DNA of 64,000 nucleotides from Mesorhizobium sp. L-8-3 (GTDB lineage Bacteria > Pseudomonadota > Alphaproteobacteria > Rhizobiales > Rhizobiaceae), in contig NZ_AP023262.1 in assembly GCF_016756615.1 (NCBI RefSeq), positions 7,441,501 to 7,505,500 on the forward strand, in the 5' to 3' direction. Of the stretch, positions 19,223-28,325 are shown in pieces; within the stretch, counting starts at the first letter, position 1, and each line of letters opens with the position of its first letter. The position numbers were made by a program, and so were the translations under genes. Below the pieces are notes generated by a model. That model searched no databases. It worked only from the letters and a program-made list of their open reading frames with translations, and was not told the origin of the DNA.

Positions 19223-19824
19223 AGCTCGATCCCTTCTATCTGATCGTCGAAAGTGCAGCCTGGATCGATCGGCTGGTGCCGCTCGGCGTCAAGCTGGTGC
19301 AGCTTCGCATCAAGACCATGGGCGAAGCCGGATTGCGCGCTGAGATCCGCACAGCGAAGGCCTTGTGCGCGCGATACGGGTGCCAGCTCATCATCAATGA
19401 TTACTGGCGACTGGCCATCGAGGAAGGCTGCGACTTCGTTCATCTCGGTCAGGAGGATATGCAAACCGCCGACCGTTCGCGGGTTCGGGTAGCCGGCGTG
19501 AGGCTCGGACTGAGCACGCATGATGGTGTCGAACTGGGCACGGCGATGGCCGCCGAGCCCGACTATATCGCGCTCGGCCCCATCTACCCGACCATCCTGA
19601 AGACGATGAAATGGGCGCCGCAGGGACTCGAACGGATCAGAGAATGGAAGCATCGGATAGCGCCAATCCCATTGGTCGCCATTGGCGGTCTCAACCCTGA
19701 CAGGCTCGACGGAGTTTTCGCGGCTGATGCCGACAGCGCGGCGGTGGTCACCGACATCACGCTGAATGCCGATCCCGAAGGGCGCACACGAGAATGGATC
19801 GAAAAGACGGAGCGATGGCGCTGA
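19219..19824 (+). CDS. thiE: Thiamine-phosphate synthase ThiE
   Basis: Joins HMP-pyrophosphate with thiazole phosphate. 201 aa. Conserved motifs are QLRIKT, LIINDYWRLA, DFVHLGQEDM, GLSTHD and DYIALGPIYPT, followed by AIGGLN. It begins in the thiG stop (ATGA) and overlaps thiD by 10 nt. Confidence 0.94.
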   Translation: MKLDPFYLIVESAAWIDRLVPLGVKLVQLRIKTMGEAGLRAEIRTAKALCARYGCQLIINDYWRLAIEEGCDFVHLGQEDMQTADRSRVRVAGVRLGLSTHDGVELGTAMAAEPDYIALGPIYPTILKTMKWAPQGLERIREWKHRIAPIPLVAIGGLNPDRLDGVFAADADSAAVVTDITLNADPEGRTREWIEKTERWR

Positions 19825-20585
19825 GGCGAGAACCGCATGTGCTTGTCGTTGGCGGGTCGGACTCCAGCGGTGGAGCTGGAATTGCCCGCGATATAGAAAC
19901 GGTTTCCGCCTTCGGGCTGCGCAGTTGTCTTGCCGTCACCGCCGTGACAGTCCAGACGCACTCGGCTGTCGAGCACGTCAAGCTTGTGCCGTCGGAGCTT
20001 GTCGCCGCTCAGATGCGCGCCGCGTTCGCTGCCAACGCTGTCGCGGCCGTCAAGATAGGCATGATTGGGACATCGGCGGCTGTTGAGGCAGTCGGCGCTG
20101 TTTTGGTCAACCGCCAAGTGCCTGTGGTACTCGACCCGGTCCTGGCCTCTACCTCGGGACGCAATCTGCTGGCGGACGATGCCATTAACATGCTGCGCCA
20201 CGATCTGATGCCGATCTGCCGGCTTGTAACGCCTAACCTGGTCGAGCTGGCCGCGTTGACCAGCTCGTCACCGGCCGCGGACGAAGAAGGGGCTTGTCTT
20301 CAGGCTGAAGAGCTATCGAGGACGGTGAGGACCGCCGTACTCGTCAAGGGCGGCCATGCACAAGGAACCCGTTGCGTCGACGTGCTTTTGCAGCCGAACA
20401 AACCTGCAGTTCGGTTCGAGGCGCCCCGCTTGCCGCGTGGGATGCGCGGAACGGGTTGCATGTTGGCCAGCGCAGTCGCCGCCTCGCTTGCTCTTGGAGC
20501 GTCGCTGGAAGCGAGCGTGCGCCAAGCCAAGCAACATGTTTTCGATGCGCTTGCCGGATCGAAGGACATCGGGCCGAAAAGCTGA
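19815..20585 (+). CDS. thiD: Hydroxymethylpyrimidine (phosphate) kinase ThiD
   Basis: Phosphorylates HMP and HMP-phosphate for ThiE. 256 aa, ribokinase fold. Seen are VGGSDSSGGAGIARDIET at the N-terminus, VTVQTHS, and the catalytic-base/anion-hole motif RGMRGTGCMLASAVAA near the end. CGGAGCG before the ATG at 19815 decides the start over an in-frame ATG 21 nt earlier. Last gene of the thi operon; no clear terminator follows within 250 bp. Confidence 0.93.
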   Translation: MALRREPHVLVVGGSDSSGGAGIARDIETVSAFGLRSCLAVTAVTVQTHSAVEHVKLVPSELVAAQMRAAFAANAVAAVKIGMIGTSAAVEAVGAVLVNRQVPVVLDPVLASTSGRNLLADDAINMLRHDLMPICRLVTPNLVELAALTSSSPAADEEGACLQAEELSRTVRTAVLVKGGHAQGTRCVDVLLQPNKPAVRFEAPRLPRGMRGTGCMLASAVAASLALGASLEASVRQAKQHVFDALAGSKDIGPKS

Positions 20586-20840
20586 TCGGGCCGAACGTAT
20601 CCAACGCTCCGATCAGGTCTGGCAGGCGATCGTGGGTCTACTCCTAGGACATGAAGGCCCTATCCGAGGGGTGCGGCATACACGGTCGCTTTCGCCTATG
20701 AACAACACGCCGCGTTGAGGAGGAAGCCGCATGCCTCTGTGCCAACCGGTTGATGGGTCATCCGAAACCCGCACCTAGTCGTCGCTAGCGACCGCATGCC
20801 GCTTGGCACGTTGTTGGGTGAGCGAACGTTCGAACCGGGG

Positions 20841-21869
20841 TTAGCCAACTCGAGCCATAATTGCGGATTGAATCGCCGTTGCGGTATATAGGGAAGCATC
20901 TAACGACAGATTCCCAAACGCCGGTTGACAAAGGAGGTAGTTTGCACCTGCCGCTTCCAGCTGATCAAGAAGAGCTTGTCCCGCAGAAGCTGCCGTTCCT
21001 ACTACGCACAATTCCTTCTCGATTGCTGCATCGAAGGTCAGCGGCAGGTTTGGTGGAGTCGGCATGCCATTGAGATCATAAAGGAATTTAAAGCTCTTTA
21101 GCCACCGTTCGTAAGCAGGTGCGGCGAGTGAACGTGCATCTGTTTCAGAACGCCCAATCACGACCATTCGGAGCAATCCAAGAAATGGCGTTTGGTCGTC
21201 CGCCTCACTGGTGTGCTCTCGACCGGCGCGGAAGGCATCAGTGATTCTTCGAACGGAAGAGGAAGGTCCCACGCACGCGATGTTCACGCCATTCGCAGCG
21301 GCCCAGACTGCCGATTCCGGTCGATTGGTGGCGATCCAAGTCGGCGGATGTGGACGCTGATGAGTTCTTAGCGTCAGCGGAACGCTGTTCAACTCAAAAT
21401 GGCGACCTTGATAGGATAGCGTGCCGCCCTTCAGCGCATTGATAAGAATTTCGCTGGCTTCCGCATAGTGGTTTGGCGCCGCGTCCGAGCCAATCCCGAA
21501 GTAACCCAATTCGATCGGGAGCGAGCCGCGCCCTATCCCAAGTTCGAGCCTGCCACCGCTCAATTGGTCCAGCATACAGATCTCTTCGAACGCACGTAGC
21601 GGATGATAGAGGGCAAGCAGCATTACCAATGGGCCGACACGAAGGCGCCGGGTTCGCTGGGCTACGCTCGACAAGAACAGATTCGGTGAGGGACCTCTCC
21701 CATGTGGGGTACAATGGTGCTCTGCGAGATGATATGCATAGAACCCAAGGTGATCGCACGCCTCCGCTAACATCAGGCGATCTTCGTACTGTCGGGCGAT
21801 ATCGGGGCCGTCCTCGTCCAGATGATCGAAGATGCCGACAGCTAGGCCTGAAGGAAAGGCCTTATCCAT
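20841..21869 (-). CDS. LLM-class flavin-dependent oxidoreductase
   Basis: Bacterial-luciferase-like monooxygenase using reduced FMN/F420-type flavin and O2; 342 aa, full length. Motifs are HLAEHHCTPHG, the family block ALYHPLRAFEEICMLDQLSGGRLELGIGRG and the C-terminal FGNLSLDASLYTA. The ATG is preceded by GGAGACAATATC, which decides against an extension of 17 residues. Stands between thiD (convergent) and hisC (same strand, 126 nt upstream) but not obviously in an operon. Substrate unknown. Confidence 0.85.
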   Translation of the reverse strand: MDKAFPSGLAVGIFDHLDEDGPDIARQYEDRLMLAEACDHLGFYAYHLAEHHCTPHGRGPSPNLFLSSVAQRTRRLRVGPLVMLLALYHPLRAFEEICMLDQLSGGRLELGIGRGSLPIELGYFGIGSDAAPNHYAEASEILINALKGGTLSYQGRHFELNSVPLTLRTHQRPHPPTWIATNRPESAVWAAANGVNIACVGPSSSVRRITDAFRAGREHTSEADDQTPFLGLLRMVVIGRSETDARSLAAPAYERWLKSFKFLYDLNGMPTPPNLPLTFDAAIEKELCVVGTAASAGQALLDQLEAAGANYLLCQPAFGNLSLDASLYTATAIQSAIMARVG

Positions 21870-21995
21870 GATATTGTCTCCATTTTTGACGCAGAAAGTC
21901 CGGTTGCTTGCGTATTCCAAGCAATTTAAAGATTTCTCGCTCGTGTAATCGCTCGGATTATTGCCTGCGAAATGCTAAAGCAGAGCCTTAGCAAC

Positions 21996-23105
21996 CTAAT
22001 GCGGGGGTGTTGACATATTCAATATTCTGCTAATACGACTAGCGGCACGAAGAAACGCATCCATTTGCTCTTTTGTACCGATGCTGACGCGGATGTAATT
22101 TTCCAAACCTTTATCTGGAAAGACGGCAACAAGTATTTTTTGCCTTGCGAAGGCTGATTGCCACCATGAGCCGTCCTGTGCCGTTGGCACGCGGGAAAGC
22201 AAGAAGTTTGCGTGGGAAGGGATTACGGAAAATCCAAGTTGCGACAGCGCGAGCGTCACTCGCCGTCGTTCATGCCTGATGTGTCTGTGGTTGTCTGCAT
22301 AGGCGGCGCGGTGCGCAAGGACGCTGATACCAACCGCCTGCCCGATCACATTCATGTTGAAGACGTTCTGGATGTTGCGTAGCCTGCCGATAATTTCAGG
22401 ATGACCGAAACCGAAACCGACGCGAACGCCGGCGGCAGCATAGCTTTTCGAAAATGTCCTTAAGACCAGAAGGTTCGAATAGCGATTGATGAGGCGTAGA
22501 CCATTCTCGGGTGCAAAGTCGACGTAGGCCTCATCCAGCACGATCAAGCGGTCCGATTTCGCTACCAGGCGTTCGATATCGGCCACCGGAACGAACGTTC
22601 CAGTCGGATTGTTCGGATTGGCTAGCAGAATGAACTTGGCGTCCTTTGCAGGACCGAAGAGCAATTGCTCCATCGGCAAGGAATGGTCTTTGCTAAATTC
22701 GATTTCGACAAATTGAGCACCCTGCAACGTTGCAAGTTTGCGGTTGAACGAAAAGCCTGGCGACATCATCGCCACGCTATCCCCCGGGGTAAGGAATGCT
22801 CTGTAGACAAGTCCAAGCAGTTCAGACGATCCGTTGCCGGCGATCACCTGATCCATGGAGACGCTGTAGGCATTCGCAGCTGCTTCTCTCAAGCTGATGT
22901 TATCGTCTTCTGGATATAGATACTGCCGTTCGAGAGCTGCAATCGCACTTTGCATTATGATTTCCGGAAGCGGGAAAGGGTTCTCATTCGTGTTTAGTTT
23001 TACCCAACTTGAATCCGGCGCTGGTGTATCGGATGGCAGAGCATCTAACTGTCTCGCCACTTGCGAAAGAGACGACAGCACACTCTGAAGTTTTGCATCG
23101 GACAT
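21996..23105 (-). CDS. hisC: Histidinol-phosphate aminotransferase (HisC family)
   Basis: PLP-dependent class I/II aminotransferase, 369 aa. Motifs: NTNENPFPLPE near the N-terminus, NPNNPTGTFVP, VLDEAYVDFAPENG, and the PLP-lysine site RTFSKSYAAAGVRVGFG. GGAGAAAAAC precedes the ATG. It is not with other his genes; a solitary HisC-like enzyme in accessory DNA could act on tyrosine, phenylalanine or another substrate. Its promoter region overlaps the degraded nifA 3' end. Confidence 0.85.
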   Translation of the reverse strand: MSDAKLQSVLSSLSQVARQLDALPSDTPAPDSSWVKLNTNENPFPLPEIIMQSAIAALERQYLYPEDDNISLREAAANAYSVSMDQVIAGNGSSELLGLVYRAFLTPGDSVAMMSPGFSFNRKLATLQGAQFVEIEFSKDHSLPMEQLLFGPAKDAKFILLANPNNPTGTFVPVADIERLVAKSDRLIVLDEAYVDFAPENGLRLINRYSNLLVLRTFSKSYAAAGVRVGFGFGHPEIIGRLRNIQNVFNMNVIGQAVGISVLAHRAAYADNHRHIRHERRRVTLALSQLGFSVIPSHANFLLSRVPTAQDGSWWQSAFARQKILVAVFPDKGLENYIRVSIGTKEQMDAFLRAASRISRILNMSTPPH

Positions 23106-23360
23106 GTTTTTCTCCGTTTCAGTCGCAGAGGGAATCCGGGATGAACTGATGGTCTGAGCACATGGCCGACCAACAGTGCATTCACACCGCCGTTGTCAGC
23201 ACATTGACCCCGCGAGGTCGGGCGGGCTGTCCTCCCGGGTCGGATTGGCCCGACGCTCAGTCCGCATCCTCTCGTCATCGGGCCAAGGCTCCGCCAACCA
23301 CCAACGCTTGATTTGTCCCTGATATTTGCCTCGGTCAGCCTTTCAAGGACGCTTGATCTG

Positions 23361-23473
23361 ATGCCGTATTTCCTCAGCGTGTATCCAATCTGGCGCGGCG
23401 TCAGTCCAAGCAGGCGCCGCCTTTGCCTGCACCGAGCCATCTCTCCACGGCCGCGATGACACGCTCGCGATTT
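23361..23473 (-). pseudogene. nifA remnant: C-terminal Fis-type HTH
   Basis: On the minus strand RERVIAAVER is followed, after a one-base slip, by RLLGLTPRQIGYTLRKYGI. This is the hallmark DNA-binding helix-turn-helix of NifA. The frame changes between the two parts, and no AAA+ domain lies upstream. It is a fossil, continuing the same ancestral gene as the GAF piece at 23721-23960. Confidence 0.85.
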
Positions 23474-23720
23474 GACATACTCGTACCTTTAAAGAGGCTG
23501 CGCTGGCAGGCGCCAGCGGTGCCTGGTCCCTGACGACGGACGGGACCGTAGCGGCGGCCCAAGGAGCAGCCTCAGTCGGCCGCGTGGCCGGCCTTGTCTG
23601 GCATCATCGGCCCCAGTTGCAGCACCTTGGTGCCCGGTCCGCTCTTCCACGGCGTTGCGGAAAACACTGTCCGTGACAGCAGTCAAAGTCGTTTCAGCCG
23701 ATTGAAGCTCCCGCTGCCAG

Positions 23721-23960
23721 GAACATGCGATGCAGCTTCACTGTCTGCCCAACCCGATTGGCGATTGTGGTGAGGAGGCGGAGGTCGTAATCGAGGAGGG
23801 AACCTGATTTGTTGTCCAGAATGCGGTCGATGGTCGGCGTGCCCACGACGTTCGCATCGACGCGAACGGGTACGCCGATGAACGACACTTTCATGTTGTC
23901 GGACGCCCCGAGCACGTCCTTGTCGGCGGCGTTGAAAGCCGGATCCACCGCTTGGTTGCG
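23721..23960 (-). pseudogene. nifA remnant: N-terminal GAF domain
   Basis: The minus strand reads DPAFNAADKDVLGASDN, then KVSFIGVPVRVDANVVGTPTID and LLTTIANRVGQTVKLHRMF, the end of the NifA GAF domain in rhizobia. It is cut off just where the linker to the sigma-54-interacting AAA+ domain should begin. The ~250 bp between here and the HTH piece cannot hold that ~240-residue domain, so the central part has been deleted. Confidence 0.85.
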
Positions 23961-24492
23961 GATTTTGACTGGTCACGGGCAAGCGCGAAAAACGCCCTGG
24001 CCGTAAGTCGGGGCGCCGCAACGTGGTCGAGTGCACAGCGGAGCGATGCCTTGCCATGGGTTTCCTTTCATGAATCGCGACCGTCGACTGACTTCTGCAC
24101 GCCGCAACCGCACGTTGATTCACGAGACCGGAATGGGGCGGGAGAGTCAATCGAGCTTTCTTTCATTCGCGAAAGGAAACTCTGCGCTCATGATAGAATT
24201 CCATCAGTTTCATATAGCTCCGGTAGATGATATCGAACGGCAGAATGTCTGCCCCGGCGTCCCCGCGGTGCCGGTGCTGATGGCACGGGCCATCAGCCTA
24301 ATCAGCTCCTGGCAAAGCTGGCACAGTGGCGTGGCGACCGCCATCGCGACGATGTCATCTAAGTGGGCCGACCGCGAATTCGGCGTGATTTCATTCACAA
24401 TCGCGACAAGGTCTTGACCTTGCCCACCTCGCGGAGCGGCTGATGGCCGCCTGCCCCGCCGACCAGCTGCGCTGCGCCGTTTCCCAAACGTC
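23961..24492. other. Eroded DNA left of the first IS element
   Basis: No intact gene. The part next to the GAF remnant may hold more of the decayed nifA 5' end, but I cannot match it. A 62-codon minus-strand frame (24210-24398) is not recognisable. Confidence 0.4.
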
Positions 24493-24572
24493 TAGCAGGC
24501 TGTTGAAAAAGTGGCTCGCAGCGAGGCTGTGAGCGTGATTCAGTGTCTCCGGAGAGATTCGGAGAACGAGGC

Positions 24573-25676
24573 ATGCGCGGCGGAGACGAACGGTCTGGCG
24601 AACTGTTCAGTTATGTTGATCTCGAGGCTCGGGTGCGGCGCGATCATCCGTTGCGCCGCATTCGGGCGATTGTGAACGAGGCGTTGGCGGCGCTGGAGCG
24701 GGACTTGGCGGCGCTGTATTCGCCGATGGGGCGGCCTTCGATCCCGCCAGAAAAGCTGCTGCGAGCGATGTTGCTACAGGCGTTCTACTCGATCCGCTCG
24801 GAGCGGCTGTTGATGGAACGGCTGGAATACGACCTTCTGTTCCGCTGGTTCGTCGGCATCGGCGTCGATGACGCGGCCTGGGACCATTCGGTGTTCTCAA
24901 AAAACCGCGACCGGTTGCTGGAAGGTGATATCGCGGCGAAATTCTTAGGCGCAGTGCTGGCGCAGCCCAAGGTGAAGAAGCTTCTGTCTACGGACCACTT
25001 CACGGTCGATGGCACACTGATCGAGGCGTGGGCATCGATGAAGAGCGTCAAACCGAAGGACGGCCCAAGCGGTGGTCATGGCGAGCCGCCGGCTGAAGGG
25101 GGCGGGCGAAACGCGGAAGCGGACTTCCATGGCCACAAGCGCTCCAACGACACACATGCCTCGACCACCGATCCGGATGCCCGGCTCTATCGCAAGGGCA
25201 AAGGCAAGGAGGCCAAGCTGTGCTTTATGGGACATGGCTTGATGGAGAACCGCCACGGCCTGCTGGTCGACGCCTGCCTGACACTGGCCGACGGACATGC
25301 TGAGCGGGTGGCCGCACTGCACATGATCGAACCTCGAGCGGAGCGGCCACAGGCGATCACGCTCGGCGCCGACAAGGCCTACGACGCGGAAGACTTCGTC
25401 AATGAGCTGCGCTCGATGAGGGTGACGCCGCATGTAGCGCAGAACACGAGCGGTCGCAGTTCGGCGATCGACGGGCGCACGACGCGGCATGGCGGCTATG
25501 CCGTCAGCCAGCGCATCAGGAAGCGCATCGAAGAGGCATTCGGTTGGATCAAGGTCGTAGCCGGCCAGCACAAGACCAGGTTCCGCGGTCGCGACCGTGT
25601 CGGATGGGCCTTCACCTTCGCAGCCGCTGCCTACAATCTGGTGCGACTGCCAAAGCTCATGGCGGTGCCAGCATGA
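24573..25676 (+). CDS. IS5-family transposase (DDE, DUF772 N-terminus)
   Basis: 367 aa. The N-terminal DUF772 region reads LYSPMGRPSIPPEKLLRAML. Catalytic acidic positions of the DDE fold can be assigned to DGTLIEAWAS, LGADKAYDAEDF, and the Glu of RIRKRIEEAFGWIK. A Ser/Gly/His-rich loop separates the first two. GGAGAACGAGGC precedes the ATG; a GTG 30 nt earlier is a weaker start. The stop overlaps the passenger gene start (ATGA), so the two are coupled. Confidence 0.93.
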   Translation: MRGGDERSGELFSYVDLEARVRRDHPLRRIRAIVNEALAALERDLAALYSPMGRPSIPPEKLLRAMLLQAFYSIRSERLLMERLEYDLLFRWFVGIGVDDAAWDHSVFSKNRDRLLEGDIAAKFLGAVLAQPKVKKLLSTDHFTVDGTLIEAWASMKSVKPKDGPSGGHGEPPAEGGGRNAEADFHGHKRSNDTHASTTDPDARLYRKGKGKEAKLCFMGHGLMENRHGLLVDACLTLADGHAERVAALHMIEPRAERPQAITLGADKAYDAEDFVNELRSMRVTPHVAQNTSGRSSAIDGRTTRHGGYAVSQRIRKRIEEAFGWIKVVAGQHKTRFRGRDRVGWAFTFAAAAYNLVRLPKLMAVPA

Positions 25677-26017
25677 GCGCGCCCGCAGGCTGCCAGCTGG
25701 TCGGCCACTGGCGCATCGTCGAGGCCGATCTGTGGGACCGCGGCTATCTCAACCTCTGCGGTCCGGCCACGATCACCATCGGCGATGACAACAACGGCGA
25801 GATTACCTTTGGCGCCCTGCAAGCCGGCCTTGATCTCAGTTACGGCCCATCAATGGTCTTCTTCACCTGGAACGGCTGCGACGAGATGGACGAAGTCACA
25901 GGCGATGGCCATGCCGAATTGCTCGACGATGGCTCCATCGAAATCACGTTTGCCTATCACAACGGCGATGAGGCCATCCTCAAGGCCGCGCGACATACTT
26001 CTTCAACAGCCTGCTAG
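25673..26017 (+). CDS. IS passenger protein, unknown function
   Basis: 114 aa, coupled to the transposase by an ATGA overlap. It reads LVGHWRIVEADLWDRGYLNL, ITIGDDNNGEITFGAL and FTWNGCDEMDEVTGDG, a small beta-rich acidic protein. Its last bases run through the right inverted repeat, and its TAG stop is the end of the CTAG target duplication. I do not know a function; it could modulate transposition or target choice. Confidence 0.8.
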   Translation: MSAPAGCQLVGHWRIVEADLWDRGYLNLCGPATITIGDDNNGEITFGALQAGLDLSYGPSMVFFTWNGCDEMDEVTGDGHAELLDDGSIEITFAYHNGDEAILKAARHTSSTAC

Positions 26018-26433
26018 GTCACATTTTCGAAGTGCGTGTTGGAATCGGTGATTCCGTATCACATTATCGCCACGTTTTAGCCGCGACGTGGTCGCAATGT
26101 CCCACCAGAAAGCCGGCGTTGCCCTGACAGTTCGGTCCGGCATCGGCTCAAACCAGCCCCCCCCGCTTAAGGGTCAGTGTCGGATCGAACGCTTCTTGCA
26201 TCTCTTTTTGAAGGAAATCAGGTGCGACGCCCGAAAAGCATACGGCGGCCATTAGAAGCAAGCTGATCCGCTCCATTGATCGATACATGGTCCGCCAAAT
26301 TGCACAGGCGCCAAGGATCTGCAAATCAACGATGGTTTGAGGCGGCGGCTGCCAGGCGAGACACATCTCGGGCCGGCAGGGCCATTCCGAGCGCCAGCGC
26401 GCGAGATGCTTCGGATCGGAAGTGTTGCGCAGC
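26018..26433. other. Eroded DNA between IS element and ABC fossil
   Basis: No intact gene. A minus-strand stretch (about 26430-26474) still reads MRLCDR, likely the tail of the ABC ATPase remnant next to it. Confidence 0.4.
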
Positions 26434-26790
26434 TCACTTCTCGAGGATCGATCCCGGTCGCAAAGACGCATCACGGATCGTCGTGCTCGACCAGTAGAAT
26501 TGAAACATTGTCGGCCTAAGCATCTCGATCTTGTCGGCGACCTCGGCTTTTTCGGTCGCGTTTAAGCCGGCCAGTGGCTCGCCCAGCGGCATGATACGAG
26601 GTCCAGCCGCCAAAGCTGTCGAGATGCTAAGCATTCGACGGAGCCCGCCAGAAATTCCCGCCGAACTAGGTCGAGCACATGACGGCACTGACGGAACGCG
26701 ATACTCAATACAGCGCGTGCATGAAGATAAATGACGTCGCCGTCGACGGGCCTGACGCGTGGGCCGTACAGTCCCGGCAACATCATGAAT
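26434..26790 (-). pseudogene. Branched-chain amino acid-type ABC ATPase remnant
   Basis: Two pieces in different frames read as a LivG/LivF-like ATPase: GLYGPRVRPVDGDVIYL, then ISGGLRRMLSISTALAAGPR (degenerate signature LSGGQRRMLEIARAL) and PLGEPLAGLNATEKAEVADKI (Walker B with DEP changed to GEP). Walker A and both ends are missing. Clearly dead. Confidence 0.8.
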
Positions 26791-26909
26791 TGAATCGATA
26801 TCAGGAACTGGACGGCCCTTATGCGCGCATCACTAGTAGCCGTGACCGTCTTGATAGTTTTCGCTGCACCGTCTTATGCCGGCGGCACACTGGCAGAGAA
26901 AATACGGGA

Positions 26910-28117
26910 GAGCGCTTTTCAAAAGTCCCAACTCTATGATTCAATAGAGAAAAGTTAGGATTGATTCGGCTATGTCTCGTCGTAACTTGGCGCAACCTTC
27001 ACTCGCCGATGCATTGGTGCGTGACGTGAGCAGGGGTAACAAGTTTCTGGAAGAAGTGCAGAAGTTGATCGATTGGTCGGCTTTCGAGGTGCTGTTCCGG
27101 GAAATCCATAACGATGCTCTGGGGGCGCCCGGCTACCCGCCGATAGCAATGTTCAAGATTGCGCTCTTGCAGCAATGGTACGGCCTGTCCGATCCGGCGG
27201 CGGAAGAAGCGGTGGCCGACCGGCTGTCGTTCCGCCGCTTCTGTGGGTTTCCGCTCGATCAAAAGACACCGGACCACATGTCGATCTGGCGCTTCCGCCA
27301 GAGGCTGGTCGAACTGGCGCTTCAAGATAAGCTGCTTGCCGAATTGAACCGGCAGTTGGAAGGGCGCGGTCTTCTGGTAAGGCGCGGCACGCTGGTTGAC
27401 GCCACCATCATCTCGGCGGCGGTGGCCAGGCCCGACTACGAGAAGGGCCAGGTGTCGGCGCGCGATCCGGATGCAGGCTTCACGCACAAGCACGGCAAGA
27501 CCTATTTCGGCTACAAGGCCCATCTCGCCGGCGACGCGGAGAGCGGGCTGATACGCCAGGCGGAGATGAGCTCGGCCGATCTGCATGACAGCCAGATGGG
27601 CGCTGTGCTCATTCAAGGTGACGAAGAGGCCTATTACGCCGACAAGGCCTATGACAGTCAGGCGCTGCGCGACGAACTGGCGGATCGAGGCATCAAGGAC
27701 CGGATTGCCTACAAGGCCAAGCGGGGCAAGCAGCAGCCGAATTGGCAGAAGTGGATGAACAAGGTCGCCGCCAGCGTGCGGGCCGGCATCGAGCGGACCA
27801 ACGCGACGATGAAGAACTGGTACGGCATGGCCCGGGTTCGCTATCTCGGCCTGGCGCGCAACCACTGCCATCTGCAGCTTGTCGCCTGCGCGATAAATGC
27901 CAAACGGGCGCTCGTTCTCGTCAAGGCCGGCACGGCCTGAGGGGAAGGCTGCGTCCAAAATCAGGAAATCGAGGGCAAAATCGGGAGCAAGTGAGCAGAA
28001 ACTGAGCCGATAGGCTGGAGAAAGTTGCGCGGATCGGCGGCGACGGGCCGCTGATGCCCGCCACATACGGGCGAAGAACGTCTAAGGGCGGGACGCCCCA
28101 ACTTTAGAAAAGCACTC
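26910..28117 (+). mobile_element. IS5-family element, second type
   Basis: A 1208-bp element. Terminal inverted repeats: GAGCGCTTTTCAAAAGT left (26910-26926) and the complement of GAGTGCTTTTCTAAAGT right (28101-28117), 15 of 17 matching. A 5-bp direct repeat CGGGA flanks both ends (26905-26909 and 28118-28122). It carries one transposase and a ~180-bp non-coding right arm. It interrupts the small secreted protein gene. Confidence 0.9.
26972..27940 (+). CDS. IS5-family transposase
   Basis: 322 aa. N-terminal MSRRNLAQPSLADALVRD, DUF772-like PGYPPIAMFKIALLQQWYGLSD, then the DDE core: LVDATIISAA, YYADKAYDSQALRD, and IERTNATMKNWYGMARVRYLGLARN with the catalytic Glu. Full length for the group; unrelated at the end sequences to the first IS5-type element, so the two arrived separately. 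Confidence 0.94.
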   Translation: MSRRNLAQPSLADALVRDVSRGNKFLEEVQKLIDWSAFEVLFREIHNDALGAPGYPPIAMFKIALLQQWYGLSDPAAEEAVADRLSFRRFCGFPLDQKTPDHMSIWRFRQRLVELALQDKLLAELNRQLEGRGLLVRRGTLVDATIISAAVARPDYEKGQVSARDPDAGFTHKHGKTYFGYKAHLAGDAESGLIRQAEMSSADLHDSQMGAVLIQGDEEAYYADKAYDSQALRDELADRGIKDRIAYKAKRGKQQPNWQKWMNKVAASVRAGIERTNATMKNWYGMARVRYLGLARNHCHLQLVACAINAKRALVLVKAGTA

Positions 28118-28325
28118 CGGGAAAATCCGACCTGCCAGCAGTTCAATGACGGATGCAGTATCTGCAAGATCAGCGAAGGCGTCGCGTCATGCTCAAGTCC
28201 CGCGATCGCCTGTATCAAAACCGAGTGGCGTTGCACGTTCGATCATTCGAAGACTGGCCAATCAGGGGGCGAAAAGCTTCCCTCTGCAATGATCGGAAAA
28301 CCGGGTAACGACGCATTGTAAAACG

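Larger units (their letters stand above)
24493..26017 (+). mobile_element. IS5-family insertion sequence with passenger gene
   Basis: Terminal inverted repeats CTAGCAGGCTGTTGAAAAAGT (left, 24493-24513) and its complement with one mismatch (right, 25997-26017) bound a transposase and one passenger gene. Both ends begin with CTAG, so CTAG is probably the 4-bp target duplication and the element proper is 24497-26013. It appears intact. Confidence 0.92.
26821..28321 (+). pseudogene. Small secreted Cys-rich protein, split by an IS element
   Basis: The 5' part (26821-26909) encodes a signal peptide, MRASLVAVTVLIVFAAPSYA, followed by GGTLAEKIR. Removing the IS element at 26910-28117 and one copy of its CGGGA target duplication joins the frame exactly to a 3' part ending at 28321. 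The rebuilt protein has 95 codons. The mature part contains six cysteines (CQQFNDGCSICKIS ... SCSSPAIAC ... WRC). Family unknown to me, but the spacing suggests a small disulfide-bonded periplasmic or secreted protein. The insertion must be recent, because the two halves carry no other damage. Confidence 0.82.

Noticed and set aside
20801..20820. TGGCACGTTGTTGGGT near the end of the LLM gene
   Set aside because: Good -24 but GG instead of GC at -12, and no gene starts downstream.
23157..23172. Sigma-54-like GG-N10-GC (TGGTCGGCCATGTGCT) before hisC
   Set aside because: The -24 box is poor (TGGTCG) and there is no activator site at the right distance; spacing alone is not enough.
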